Part shown: positions 1 to 11,581 of the stretch, one piece after another
Layout: each line of letters opens with the position of its first letter
Numbering within the stretch: position 1 is the stretch's first letter
Assembly (NCBI RefSeq): GCF_027244095.1
Contig: NC_069660.1
Location: forward strand, 105,686,834 to 105,750,833
Source: Hemicordylus capensis
Lineage: Eukaryota > Chordata > Lepidosauria > Squamata > Cordylidae
DNA length: 64,000 nucleotides
Direction of reading: 5' to 3'
Position numbers and translations under genes: made by a program
The notes under the pieces: generated by a model
The model's database searches: none
Told to the model about the DNA's origin: nothing
What the model saw: the letters and a program-made list of their open reading frames with translations, nothing else

Positions 1-1739
1 CACCATTTTCTTGCTGTTCCCAGCCACACTGTGCTCACCCAACCCCCAGACAAAAGTGACCATAATACGTTTACCTAGCTAACTACCCTGCTACTGCCTA
101 TTAATAGTTATAGACTGGGGCAGGCGAAAAAAGGTGCATGCTAAGGCCAGTCAAGCGTATACCCAAAAAATTCCTGCCCGGCCCCTGAAAGGCGACCAGC
201 AGTGCCCAGCCTATACCTGAGGGAGGGAGGGAGTCAGAGAGAGGACTGAGCCGGCGCAGGCGCACAGCCGGCTCCCCTGTTCAGGCCCTGCCCAGGAAGC
301 ACGTCGGGGCCAATGGGAGCTGGCTCCTAGTGCCACGTGTCCCTCCTAGGTGGAGGCTGGGGGCAAACGAGCTGCGCCGCCTAGAAGGGCGGCGACCGGT
401 TAGCTTCTCTGTTGACTTGTGTGAGGCACCATCACTCTGCCTTCCTTGTTGGAACTTCTATACCCTGCCCGTTCTCTGCCCTGATTGCCTATGGAGGAGG
501 ACAGAAGGTGGAAAGGGACTTCCAGCTGGGGCTCTGCATTCTGCCAATGGGAGTGTTTTCACATCCATAATCTATTTTGTAAGCCTAACATTATGTTGGT
601 ATAGGAGATCCAGGCAATTGCGAAAGAAGCATAGGATTCTGAGAATCCTGACCACTCTCCCCAACACATCCCAGTCTCCCCCACACCCTCCATTCTAATA
701 CTGTCCCTCTGGCACAAGGCTGCCATGCATGCCCCCACATGCCCGACCCACAGCCTTCCTTTCAGGGCCATAACTACAACTGAACAAGGTGGAGTGCAGC
801 CCTGGGCCCCTGCGGGAGAAAGCTCTGCTGGCTGGGTGACAGCGTGCTCTTTGCTCCCCCCTTCCTGTGTGTCTCTGATGAAGGCTGAGGCAGGCAGGGG
901 CTGATCTTCACTTTTTATCCCAGGGCCTGCTTCAGCCTTGCCACACCCCTGCTTCCTTTGACATGACTTCACTATGTCAGCATGACTTTGTGTTCTACCG
1001 ACACAAGAGAGTTGCAGTCCTATCCTACCCAAGGGCAGACTTGAGCACAAGATCATCATGTGATTCTCTCCGTTATAGATTAAGCAGGTCTCCCTTGAGT
1101 CTTGCAAAGACTGTTGGCTACAAGTGCTTCATGTTTTTTCTGTTCCATTTACAGAAATTAAGGAAACCACTTCAGAAGAGGTGGTTTTCTACCTATTTCA
1201 CGACCTCAAGGCGACCTTTCACTGACAGAGGGGTGGATCGCAGGCACCTCCCATGGGAAAGAGCATTTTCTTCAAGTTAATCACCTTCTTCAGAAGTTGC
1301 ATCAGGTGGGAGAGAAAAGCAGGAGGGGTGGCACAAATAACACATTCTTAGCACTAAAGAACAAAATACATAGGATGGGGCATGTGGGTGCTACATCCAG
1401 ACCCTGAGAATGTTCCTGTACACACTAGGAGGATTTGTACTTTGCAGGAAGCAAAGGTCGTTTTGGGGTGGGGTTTGGAGGGGGAGTTGGGCTTGTGTTA
1501 GAAAAGCTTCTCTATGGGCATTATTGTTACAGAACAAAAATTAGCTGGATCACTCTTGTCCCAAAATTACCATAGCTTGATAGGTTATGGTAAAACCAGC
1601 ATAGAGATAATCACCTGCTAATCTCCTTACACCCACCAATGTGAAAGGCACAGGCTCCAGATTCTGCTTGTCATGAGCATGCTTGAATTAACTACATTAA
1701 TTTAATATCAGAAGGGCTTGGGCTGTACTCCTTATAGAA
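1..1739. other. Intergenic, no gene recognised
   Basis: I see no exon structure, conserved protein or RNA gene. Bases about 180-420 are GC-richer than the rest and contain a CCAAT box and a CACGTG E-box. This could be a small promoter-like island or an old GC-rich repeat, and I cannot tell which. Short reading frames here lack protein-like composition. Confidence 0.5.
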
Positions 1740-1965
1740 TATCTGCAACCTATTCACATGTTATGTTCAACACTTATACAATCTGTGTTGAACACAGATA
1801 AGCAATACGCCTCCTATCTGTATCCTGCATTTCAGGGGGCCTGTACCCAGGTTCGCATTTAAAATTAATGCAGCTGTAGTTACTTACACAAAACATGTAC
1901 ATGTGTGTGCAAACATCTGGATGCAGGTACAACCCTAATGTCTGAATAGGGCTGAGCACACTCAG
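1740..1965. repeat. Unclassified interspersed repeat, family U1, copy 1
   Basis: This block recurs at about 30295-30425 and 34240-34395. Shared landmarks are a start near TTCACATGTT, a middle reading CTGTATCCTGCA, a segment close to TTTACACAAAA followed by GT-rich sequence, and an end near TGAATAGGGCTGA. I cannot assign it to a known class. A short self-complementary stretch (TCTGTGTTGAACACAGA) sits near its start. Confidence 0.45.
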
Positions 1966-3408
1966 CAATTTTTACTATCTGGATAGGAAGGGAAAGTCCT
2001 GCTTACATTATAAAAATTCTTAAACAGGCCTCTCCAAAATTTCCCTAGAGGGCAAAACAGAGATAGCAACTTCCCAGGGATAGTACTAGAAAAGAGGGTT
2101 GGTCCCTTTAGCTATCTCTACTCACTGCCCCTAAATGAATCTGAGAAATGTTGAGGCGTATCTCTACAGTCATTTCTAAATTAACATTTGGCGCTCCATC
2201 ATGTAGGCAAAAACCTGCACATCTAAAGGCCTACAGCGCCTCTCTTATCAAAATGCAAAGGCATATATATACCTCACTGAGCAATCTTGCTGTTAAACAC
2301 AAAAACAGCAGCAGAAATGGCCAACTTCACTGTGTGCCTTGCAAGTTAACTTCAGTCACACACACATCATTCTTGCTGCCCCTCCCCATCTCGCACCCTG
2401 CCATTTGCACACTTGACTGAACAAACCTTATCCAGCTGCAGAGTGTTTTAGCAAATTAACAGCCTCAACTGTCTCTGACCAGCCAAGGGATACAACACAA
2501 ACATGTTTGCTCTAAAAACAAGAGCATGCAGTGTTCATGCCCCTATAGATGTTTACCATATCGTTTATACGATCTGCATGTTTACAACAGTTTTGGAAAG
2601 GGAAAAAACCACTCACCAGCAGGGCAAAGGCCTATTGATCCTCCCCTCCAGCGCCTGGGATCTGTTTGCTTTTGCAATCTCTTCCTCAGCTTCTGGCTCT
2701 CCGGAAGCCATTCACTGATCCGCTGTGATATCATGCTAGGCCTGGGCAGATAGAAATGCCACAGCCCCTCTGGCTTAACTGCTCTGTTGTCATAGACTGC
2801 TTCTACACTAGAGCTGTTTGGCTCTACTGAGGCATTGCTTTTCTGCAATCAGCCAGAAGCAGAATTAAAATGGTGGTGGCACACAGCACTCAATATAGTG
2901 CTATATCATCTGGCAGTGCCCACCCCTATGGACCAGATCCTATAACATTTACTCAGAAGTAAGTTGTGTTCAGAAAGGCCCCCTTATAACTGTAATTAGA
3001 AGCTTCTTGCTTGCGCCAGCTTTATTGATTAATGTACTGATGAGTTTCCCCTAATGAGACATTTCCTCTTCCCTTCAAGGTAGGTGAGAGAACCAGCTTT
3101 AATTACTGTTTTCCTCTCATTGGCTTGCACGATGTACAGTGTTACATTTCTATAACACTCTACCCTGGGGCTGCTGCAGACTCCTGGCACTGCAGTGAAT
3201 GAGCTGTTGCCAAGCAGTGCTACTCCTGTTTTCCCCATTTGCAACCATGGAGAAAACAGGGCTAGCAGCATGACTTGTGCAACCACTCTCCTTTAGAACA
3301 GCTTTGGAGTCCACAGCAGCCCTGGAGTGTAGCGTTACGATGATGCCACACTGCATATCATGTACCCCCAGTATGTTTTAATTTTCTTTCTTTTATTGCA
3401 AAATAATG
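1966..3408. other. Intergenic, no gene recognised
   Basis: AT-rich sequence without recognisable genes. A short ancient repeat piece (about 2925-2965, with TTTACTCAGAAGTAAGT) belongs to a family seen again near 17140, 31165 and 36885. Confidence 0.45.
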
Positions 3409-3530
3409 TTAAGAACATAAGAACAGCCCTGCTGGATCATGCCCAAGGCCCATAAATAAATAATAATAATAATCTAGTCCAGCATCCTGTTTCACACAGT
3501 GGCCCGCCAGATGCCAATGTTACCTGGAGG
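3409..3530 (-). mobile_element. CR1/L2-type LINE 3' end fragment
   Basis: The plus strand reads AACATAAGAACAGCCCTGCT, later CCAGCATCCTGTTTCACACA, then GTGGCCCGCCAGATGCC. This is the reverse complement of the 3' untranslated end of a CR1/L2-like LINE that also occurs at 13477-14115 (minus) and 54390-55290 (plus). A short AAT-type simple repeat has grown inside it at about 3455-3473. Only the non-coding tail is present. Confidence 0.75.
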
Positions 3531-3599
3531 ACAGTCAGTTAAGCTTATTATGATCATTCTTATTTAGTGCAACTGAATAAAAAAAACCTTAATTCTGTA

Positions 3600-3792
3600 G
3601 TTGCTACCACCTCATCTGGCCTTCTCTGTTGCCGCCCCAAGACTCCGGAATGTGCTCCCCATCTCTGACAACTTTTTAAAAGTCTCTGAAGGCACATTTA
3701 TTTACCCAAGCTTTTTAACTAGACTTGTGGTTTTAAATTGTTTTTGTTTTATGTTGCATAAAGCGTCCAGAGACGGAAGTGGTGTACAAATA
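3600..3792 (+). mobile_element. L2-type LINE 3' end, interrupted by a Helitron
   Basis: The sequence encodes the degraded C-terminus of an L2-like ORF2 (a stretch resembling FSVAAPRLRNVLPIS, then LKVSEGTF), followed by the AT-rich tail ending GGTGTACAAATA. The tail resumes after the Helitron at 5217 as TAATAAATAAATAA. A sister copy with the same coding end and tail lies at 9361-9706, which supports both the family and the interruption. Confidence 0.7.
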
Positions 3793-5216
3793 TCTATATT
3801 ATCATTTCTCCAAGACGGGACATGCGTGGCGACGTGGTAGGAAGGAGGCGATTGGCTGTTCTCCAAGATGGGCCATGCATGGCGACGTGGTGGGAAGGAG
3901 GCGATTGGTTGAGTTTGCAAGCAGAAGCACCTGATTGGGCAGTGGGGATTCCATATGCAGAGCATGCAAGCAGAAGCACCTGATTGGGCAGTGGGGATTC
4001 CCTATGCAGATAAGGAGGAGGGGCCTGTGATGGTTAAGGTCAGTTGGAATGCAGCTGTTACTGGTCGGAAGATGTTCTTGATATAAAAGGATAGCAGGCA
4101 GGGTTCTGCAAAAAGACAGGTTGTGAGGGAGGAAAGAGCCCCTTCAGGAGAAGGAGGCTGCCGTTGTGTAAATGAACAAAATCTGTTAACTCAGGGAGGG
4201 AGGAAGAAAAAACATGAAGAGAGGGGGAAGAAAGAGTGGAGGATAGCGAGTGGAAGAGAGAGAAAGAGAAAAAGAAGGGAGGAGGAAGAGAGACAGAAGG
4301 AAGGGCAAGGGACGGGCCTGAGCCTGTCAGCAGCCTGACAGGGGAATGAGTGGCCATGGCGGCACTGGCAGCGAGGAAGGGTCCAGGCAACCACTGCTGC
4401 TGTTTGGGGCTACTGAGGCCATTGTAAGAGGGAGGCAGGCAGGCAGGCAAGGGATGGGCCTGGGCCTGTCAGTGGCCTGAGGGGAATGAGCGGCCATGGT
4501 GGTGGCAGCAACAAGGAACGGCCCAGTCAACCACTGCTGCTGCTCCTGAAGGGAGGAGCAGGAGCGGGGAGCGGGTGAGGGTGGAGAGGTCTCTGGGGAT
4601 AGGGGGCTGCAGCTTGGCCAATAGGCAGCAGCAATGCTGCAGCCATGACCAAGAAGGGTGAGGAGGATGGAAGCAACGGGATGGAGGAGGAGCAGGAGTG
4701 CAGACCAGGTGAGGGTGGGGAGATCTCTGAGGTGAGGGGAGCAATCAAGTACTAACGCGCAGATGCTCTAGAGCATGCAAGAGTTCCAGCATTGAAGCGG
4801 AGATAAATAATGGCTGTGGTCAGGATGCAGAGGTAGAGGGCTGGCAGGCGAAGCCCCTCTGGCCAGAAGAGGTGGGTGGACAGCTGGCAAAGCCCCTCTG
4901 GCCAGGAAGAGGAGGCGGTGGTGGGGATAAATAATACCGGTGGTGAGGAGGTGGGCAGATGGCGGGCAAAGCCCTACCAGCCAGGAGGAGAAGGTGGGAG
5001 GCGGTGGTGGGATGGCCTGGCCCTGGCCCACCCAATGGGGAGAGCTGGGGGGGGAGCAAGCAAGCGAGCAGTGGGGGGAGAACGAGCGAGCGAGTGGCGG
5101 GGAGCAGGAGCGGCGGGGGAGAGCGAGCGAGAGAGCTGCGGGGGGGAGAGCGAGCTGTGGGAGATGTCACAGTCTCTGTACACAACTGCACAGATGCTCT
5201 GTGTGGGGTCAGTTAG
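3793..5216 (+). mobile_element. Non-autonomous Helitron inserted in an L2 tail
   Basis: The element starts TCTATATTATCATTTCTCC right after an A and ends GATGCTCTGTGTGGGGTCAG then TTAG right before a T, which fits Helitron insertion between A and T (canonical end CTRR). Removing it rejoins the L2 tail as ACAAATA|TAATAAATAA, so both boundaries are supported. The 3' motif AGATGCTCTGTG is shared with the blocks at 32709 and 35777. The interior is a tandem duplication followed by purine-rich, GGC/GGA-type low-complexity sequence, with no Rep/helicase coding. Frames here of up to about 130 codons are compositional artefacts. Confidence 0.7.
3807..4015 (+). repeat. Two successive tandem duplications inside the Helitron
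   Basis: A unit of about 53 bp starting TCTCCAAGA(C/T)GGG and ending GGCGATTGG is present twice (about 3807-3859 and 3860-3912). It is followed by a roughly 50-bp unit, GCAAGCAGAAGCACCTGATT and on, also present twice (about 3917 and 3965). Each of the four units contains ATTGG, the inverted CCAAT core. Confidence 0.75.
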
Positions 5217-5230
5217 TAATAAATAAATAA

Positions 5231-5889
5231 GTCAAATTTAGCCATGATTAGATGTTAATAAATTTTGCCTGTGCATACAATCAAGATTTCTGATTTAAAA
5301 TGACATGGGTTTCTGCTAGGAGCCACATCTTCATCAACAGGGCAACAGAGATATGGCTCATCTCTGGACTCGACACAGTGCCTCCAGGGCCAGTGTTAGG
5401 GGTTGGCATCACTGGGCAGCTGCCAAGGGCCCACTGTTGATCCCCAAGACCACCTCTGTGCCCAGAGTTATTGACTCTCTCAAGGCCTACCTAGTAGGAC
5501 TGTGCCCATGGAGGACAGCTTGCCAAGCACCCCCTAAAACCTGGACCAAGCCATAGGTACCGCCACCACTCTCTGGTAGCAACTTGGCTGGAGTCATGCC
5601 TGGGACTGGTCATCCTGCCCACGCTTTCTTGCTCCCACTTTGGGGAGCTGAGCATTACCAAATTGGGGCTCACACTCCTGGGGTGGAGACAGCAAGCATG
5701 TGGAAACTTAGGATGGCTTTGGACATGGGGATGCCCTACTTACTGGGAGCATAATTTTAATTGACTTAAATAATTTTGATCAATTAACATTGCCATTATT
5801 TATTACATTTTATATCCTACTTTGTTGTTCAGAAATCTCAATGGCTCACCAGCGATTCCAGGAGCAGATCATATCCATTCTACCTTAGC
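5231..5889. other. Intergenic, possible degraded hAT-like piece
   Basis: No gene seen. About 5391-5450 (AGGGCCAGTGTTAGGGGTTG...GGCAGCTGCCAAGGGCCC) resembles one end of a hAT-like repeat, but a second end and target duplication are not visible. Confidence 0.35.
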
Positions 5890-6115
5890 TTTGATTGATA
5901 GATTGATCAAGTGCCATTCAGTTGGTGTTGACTCTTAGCAACCACATGGATAGATTCTCTCCAGGGTGATCTGTCTTCAACTTGGCCTTTAAGGTCTCTC
6001 AGTGGTGCATTCATTGCTGTCGTAATTGAGTCCATCCACCTTGCTGCTGGTCATCCTCTTCTCTTTCCTTCAACTTTTCCCAGCATTATGGACTTCTCAA
6101 GGGAGCTGGATCTTT
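5890..6115 (-). mobile_element. RTE/Bov-B-type tail repeat, old
   Basis: The plus strand carries GTTGGTGTTGACTCTTAGCA then ACCACATGGATAGATTCTCT and GGTCTCTCAGTGGTGCATTC. The phrase resembling 'gtcaagtc..cgactcctggcgaccac' is the reverse of the tail shared by RTE/Bov-B LINEs and their partner SINEs (compare 53169-53408). The copy is diverged. Confidence 0.5.
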
Positions 6116-7004
6116 GCATAATGTGCATAGTAAATACTTTACTATGCTTTACTAGTAAATAGGTTTACTATTGCTATAATTCTGGTATACTATAGGCCCA
6201 AAGTATATGCCTGGAGATACCTAGGCAATCTAACCCCAAAGATTAGGCATTTTGACACATATTGAGAAGAAGCTATGAGAACAGCAGGCAGCAGATAAAG
6301 TCAGGCAGAGGTCCGATCACTGCCAGAGTGTCATCACTGGAGTTGCCACTTTTTATAGTAGAGCTCCTGTGCCTTTCACATTTTCATGACAAACAGACAT
6401 TCAACAAGTTTAGGTTTTCACAGTGGGGAGAGGCAATGGGGGAAAGCTGAACATGCATCTGAACATTTCAGACTGCTATATGCAAGAGCCCTATGAGAAG
6501 CAATGTAGAAACCTATATCAAAAGTTTCATTTTAGCTAGTGCTGTTCTCCAGAGTTCATGAAAACAGATACGCTGGTAGAGGGAATATGCTCAGGCAAAG
6601 GGCCCAGTATTAAATTAAGGAAGGTGAATATGACTTCTAGCAATATATTTTCCCCTCAATGAGCAGCTGTGGGATCTTTCTTTCTCTCGCTCTCTCTTCA
6701 CACACACAGAGCTGGGTAGAGGGGAAAGAGGCTGACTGTCACCAAAGTAAAGTAAATAAACAGGACCATACCTGCTTCTAGGGTTGCCAGTCCAAATTCT
6801 GGGAGGCCTCCTGCACCTTTGAGAGTTGCACAAAAAGGCAGATTTCCATCAGGTGCAGCTTCTCTTGCTGCTGTGGCACTATCACGGGGAAAACTGCACC
6901 AGATAAAATTCTGCCTTCCGTGTAACACTGCCTTCCATGCAAGAAGGTTCAGTGTCTGCTTCCAGCCCAGACATCCAGTGGCTCTTTTTGAGAGTATTGT
7001 ACCC
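6116..7004. other. Intergenic, nothing recognised
   Basis: AT-rich sequence and short CT/CA simple tracts near 6680-6710. No gene or classified repeat is recognised. Confidence 0.4.
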
Positions 7005-7451
7005 AGGGGCGTAACTATAATAGGGCAAGGGGAGACAGTTGTCTGGGGGCCCACTGCCTTGGGGGGCCCCCCCAGAGGCAAGTCACATGACTGACTCCCC
7101 CAGCTGCGAATACGCCCGGCCTTCCTTCAGTTGTATTCATTCATCCTCCGAAATGGATGTGAGTGTTAAGACTTAGAACTATCAGAACAGGATGTTTTTC
7201 TCTAGTCCCATTAAATGACTTGCATCGCCCACAATTTACAAAACCATTTTAAAAACAATTTAAGATGACGATCTCTTGTAGCACATAGGTGTCATTCATA
7301 TATACATATACATATATGTGCTTTTTGTTACCACTATTCAGCCTCATTTAAGATTTCTTTACTTCATGAGCTGAGCTTCAGTGTGTGTGTGTGTGGGGGG
7401 GTCATTTTAAAGTCTTGTCTCTGGGCCCACTCCAACCTTGCTACGCCCCTG
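7005..7451 (+). mobile_element. hAT-type MITE, family A, copy 1
   Basis: Terminal inverted repeats are CAGGGGCGTAACTATAATAG at the left and TTGCTACGCCCCTG at the right. The flanking 8 bp are identical on both sides, ATTGTACC (6997-7004 and 7452-7459), the target-site length typical of the hAT superfamily. It interrupts the first bases of a tRNA-derived SINE. Other copies are 16389-16817, 45592-46036 and, inverted, 31565-31950. No transposase coding is present, so it is non-autonomous. Confidence 0.9.
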
Positions 7452-7640
7452 ATTGTACCTCAGTGGTAGAACACATGCCTTGAGTGCAGAAGGTTGCAAA
7501 TTTTATCCCTTGTGTCTCCAAGTAGGATTGGGGAAATTCCCTGTCTGAAATACCTAGAGAGCCACTGCCAGTCAGGGTAGACCATGCTGGCCTACATAGA
7601 CCAGTGGTCTGACCCAGTAGAAGCAACTTCAGATGTTCAC
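7452..7640 (+). mobile_element. tRNA-derived SINE, head displaced by hAT
   Basis: A tRNA-like A-box region (CTCAGTGGTAGAACACATG) is followed by a B-box remnant. The body ends CCAGTGGTCTGACCCAGTAG, the same tail as the SINEs at 12945, 13176 and 24570. The tRNA-like head suggests RNA polymerase III origin; the copy is diverged. Confidence 0.7.
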
Positions 7641-9360
7641 TTCATAAAGCTTTACCAGTAGAAGAGATATAAACCTTAGGAGGCTCCAGTTGAGAGAAAG
7701 CTATGGAGACCCAGAGACTACAGCACTGGACATAGGTTTGAGACAGCTGGGTTAACAGTTCATCTCATACAGCTCATAAAGTCACAATGTGGCCTGGAGC
7801 AAGTGACTTTTAGCCTCAGTTCCCATCTCATTTTAGCCTCAGTTCCCATCTCAGTTCCCATCTAAGCAACACTTACCAACCATGTATGGTTTTTATGAAA
7901 GTTTATATCACAGTAAAGGTTATAAAGCATTTTTAGTTATTTATTTTATTTTGCAAGTTAATGTTTTCAGTTCTTTGAAGACTAACTTAACTCAAAGGAA
8001 TTGTACTTAATATCACACTGCCAATCTTTATTCTCTCTCTAATTAATGTGTGGTTTATCCAGTCATTTATCTTTTAAACTGTAAACATTTATCCAGCTTC
8101 AGTGAGTTTTCTCAGCAGGACTCTGTAGTGTGTTCTTCATTCTGGAAAACTCAGAGATGTCTTCATTTCTCAAAGACAAAACATGGCCCTAACCTGATTT
8201 TCCATCCAAGCGCGCCTTCTAGCAAAATTTCCCCATTTTGTTTTGGTTTTATTGATAATCTAGCTGGTTGTGGGGTTTACTTTGAAAATAAAATGGAGCC
8301 TTTTCAGATGTGTGGTAGGAGGCTGCAGAATGCAGATCACAAGTAACATTTTTGTTTCTGTCCACATAGAAAAATGTCAAATGACAGGACAACACTCTTT
8401 ATCAGCCTTATGTAAAACTGTGTTTCTTTCAGCCAAGGTTTCCCATTCTAAAAAGGTTACTCACATGAGAGGGATGTAATGTTTTCAACTGGTGGGTTTA
8501 CCAGGAGGGCTTTCCACTCAAGGGTGCAGGGTGATCATCCACTGTAACAAAAGACTGCACAGGACTTCTAAAGAGTGTGTATTAACCTATATAAAGCATG
8601 TACAAACTCCTAAGCTGCATAAAATAATGCAATTTAAACTAGCCCCAAATTACTGTTATCTTCATAAATACTTCCCCCACCACAATCAACACTCAATACT
8701 CTTCTGTTACCAGGAGTGCCATTTTTCCTTCCTTCCTTGCTAGGATTAACACTCTGAGTGCCAAGAGGATTAAGGAAGTGGCAATAACTAACTGCCTGTT
8801 ACAGGTTAACTTCTTCTTTTTTTTGCCAACTACATCTGCACAACCAAAGTACCCAGCAGCTTTGTCTTTGAAAACATACCGGGAAGTGATGGTTTGCTTC
8901 AGTGCTGTACAGCAAGTTCAGTCACTCCCTTCCAGGAAAACCGGACTTGGCTTCTGCCAAGTCACTCTTGCTCTTGCTTCACTAAATTCTTATACAAACA
9001 TTTTTTTCCCCTTTCTGCTGTGGGTTCCTCTCACCCCCCGCCCCCCGCAGACGTGAATGATAAAGAAAAATCTTGTGGCAACTGAAAATTGCAGAGGTAC
9101 ATCATATTCACTCAAAGTACAAAATGTTGCAACCAACTGTGTGTGCTTTAATTCTGTTGACATTTATGGGTATATGCCTGTTTGCATAAATGTGTGCAGC
9201 CCACCTTTTTTTAAAAAAATAAAATATTTCCCCCCTGGTAGTATCAGCCTGTTTTCTGCTGCACTGAAGCAAATGAGTGCAGCAGAATATGATACATTTC
9301 CAGTGGTCCCAGCACAGATCCAAAGAAACCAGGGTTCAACATTGGGCCTTATTTCCATCT
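7641..9360. other. Intergenic, nothing recognised
   Basis: No gene seen. There is a small local tandem duplication of TAGCCTCAGTTCCCATCTCA at about 7811-7860. The remainder is AT-rich unique-looking sequence. Confidence 0.4.
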
Positions 9361-9706
9361 AATTTGGCCAGATCCATACAAAGCTCTAAATGGCTTAGGT
9401 CCAGGGTATTTAAGAGAACATCAGTTGCCACCGGCTTGTCTGGTGGCTACACAGGGACGGACCTTCTGTGTTGCTGCCCTGAGACTCTGGAATGCGTCCC
9501 CTGCAGAAATAAGAGCCTCCCATCTCTGACAACTTTTTAAAAGTACATAAAGACTTATCTCTTCACCCAAGCTTTTTAATTTGACTGTGGTTTTAAATTG
9601 CTTTAAGGTTTTTTGTTTGTGTTTTAACTTGTTTTATATTGTTGTAAACCGCCCAGAGATGGAAGTTTGGGTTGGTGAACAAATTTGATAAATAAATAAA
9701 TAAAAA
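9361..9706 (+). mobile_element. L2-type LINE 3' end
   Basis: A diverged ORF2 C-terminus (translation resembling ACLVATQGRTFCVAALRLWNA in pieces, then SDNFLK-like) leads into the tail TGTAAACCGCCCAGAGATGG and an A/T tail of ATAAATAAATAAATAAAAAT. It is the same family as 3600-3792 and is 5'-truncated, as usual for LINEs. Confidence 0.7.
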
Positions 9707-10689
9707 TACAAGGAGAGAGCTCATACCTTCAAGAGTGGTGGAAAATTCCACCAAGTGCAGTTTCTTCTATTCTGAAGCGGTGTAGTGGTGAAAACCACAC
9801 GAGGAGCATTTCCAGACAGCAGGCTTTACCACAAGTTTGAATTTGCGCCCCCAAACCAACAAAATTGTGGATTTTTTTTTTACCTCAGACATAGATCAGG
9901 CTCCACTCTAACATGCAATGAAAAACCCAAATCATGTCTGGAGTGCTCCCCGATAGCTTGCAGGGACTTCGGGGTAAATCTGTCTGATATGTGAATGCAC
10001 ACCCTCCATTCCAGAAGAGAAGCGAGCTAAATGTTGAAGATGGAGTTCCAGTGCACCAACCATTAGGGGCATTGGGAGTAGAGGTAGTTAGTAAGGGTCT
10101 CCCTACCTGTCCCTGCTTGCCTCTACTCTATGACCCCTGCCTTGACGCCTCAGGTACTTCCTGTAGTGAGTCAGTCCTCTCCCTTTCCTCCTAGAGAAGA
10201 TGGAAATCTCTCTCTCTCTCCCTCTCCCTACCTCTTAATTATGTAGTTAATAAATAGGATAGGTCTTTACTATCTCAAATGTATTTCCCAATAAATCAAT
10301 GTCGTTTAGACTCTACAATGATCTCCATGTGTGCTACTTAAATAGCTGCAACAATTAAACTCTGCACTCTATAACTGGAGTGGTAGCTTCCTTGTTGGTG
10401 CTTTGCTAAATAATCACAAACCCCAACACTAAAAACCCTGTCTGGAAATGCTCCAGGTGAAATTCCATATAACTCTTTTTTAAAAGTCCTCCCAGGCTCA
10501 AGACCAGCAGGTCCACATACAAGTAGATCTGATGCACTTGTGCTTCTTCAGAATCCCTGCAAGGTGCAACTGTATAACACAGGTTTTTTTAGGGAGGTGA
10601 GGAAAGCACCTTTGTGTCACTTGCACCAAGGATGGACCCAATTCCCTCAATTCCACCTCAGTGATGCGCCAGCAGTACTCAATACTAAG
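9707..10689. other. Intergenic, nothing recognised
   Basis: No gene seen. A short CT simple repeat lies near 10208-10230. Confidence 0.4.
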
Positions 10690-10822
10690 GAAAAGGTTGG
10701 CAATCTTGGGTACCCAGATGTTGAACTACAATTCCCATCACCCCCAGCCATTAGGGTGATGGCTTTTATTGGGCATGATGGGCATTATAGTCCATCATCA
10801 CCTGGGGAACCAAGACTGTGAA
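10690..10822. mobile_element. Degraded hAT-like MITE (CTACAACTCCCATCA type)
   Basis: The sequence reads ...CTACAATTCCCATCACCCCC... and, in mirrored form, GGGCATTATAGTCCATCATC, between ends near TTGGCAATCTTGGGTACCCA and ACCAAGACTGTGAACCCCTC. It is similar in layout to the copies at 21649-21771 and 45480-46058. I see no clear target duplication. Confidence 0.5.
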
Positions 10823-11220
10823 CCCCTCTACTAAGAGAAAAGGCAAAGTCAATATGGGGTAAAGTTGCAAGGCTCTGCACTGTATGCCTTCCATTGGAAT
10901 GTTGATTTAGCTGCAGCAACTCAAGTTTCTGTTTATGCTGTAGCAGCTGTAGCTGTAGCAATCCTATAAGGCTGGATTGCCCAGCATTCTCTCCATCAGT
11001 GGAGGCTGACCCAATGAGCTGCCCTTGGGCTAGATATTATACAGGTCTAAACTGGTCAGTTTGGTTTCATAGTAACGTTTGTCTGTTGAATCTCGACTAT
11101 TGAATCAAGGTGCTGCTAAGCTATTGAATCAAGGTGTTGTTAATAAACAGGATTATTAACAGGGTTATATATACAGCTCCATGGCAGAGCTCTCTTATTG
11201 CAGAGTTTAATCTCCTAGTT
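10823..11220. other. Intergenic, nothing recognised
   Basis: No gene seen. A short imperfect duplication (CTATTGAATCAAGGTG) lies at about 11097-11137. Confidence 0.4.
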
Positions 11221-11581
11221 CAGGGGTTCCCAACAGGGGCTACTAGTACCCCTAGCGGTACTTGAGAGGCTTCCAGGGGGTACTCAGAGCTGTCCTGCCT
11301 TCCCACACTGCAGCTGCACCATTGGACTACTCCAGTCACTGAATAACATAATTCATCAGCAATCTGACTGCAACTGAATTAATAGGACACATTTACTTCT
11401 CCCATTAATTTAAATGGGAGTACTCATTAGTAGCTTAGACTACTCAAGTCACTGTCTTACATCCAGACTATCTCATAACTGTAACATTTAAAGTTGAGTT
11501 ACAGCACACGCACATGACTTCCATGTGATACCTGAGCTGAAGGTTTGTGACAGAAGGGGGTACACATGTTGGGAATCCCTA
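11221..11581. mobile_element. hAT-like MITE
   Basis: The left end is CAGGGGTTCCCAAC and the right end GTTGGGAATCCCTA, an inverted pair. The flanks TCCTAGTT and ACCTAGCC match at 5 of 8 positions and look like a decayed 8-bp target duplication. The interior includes GGGGTACTTGAGAGG-like and GGGGGTACACATG motifs near the ends. No coding. Confidence 0.65.
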
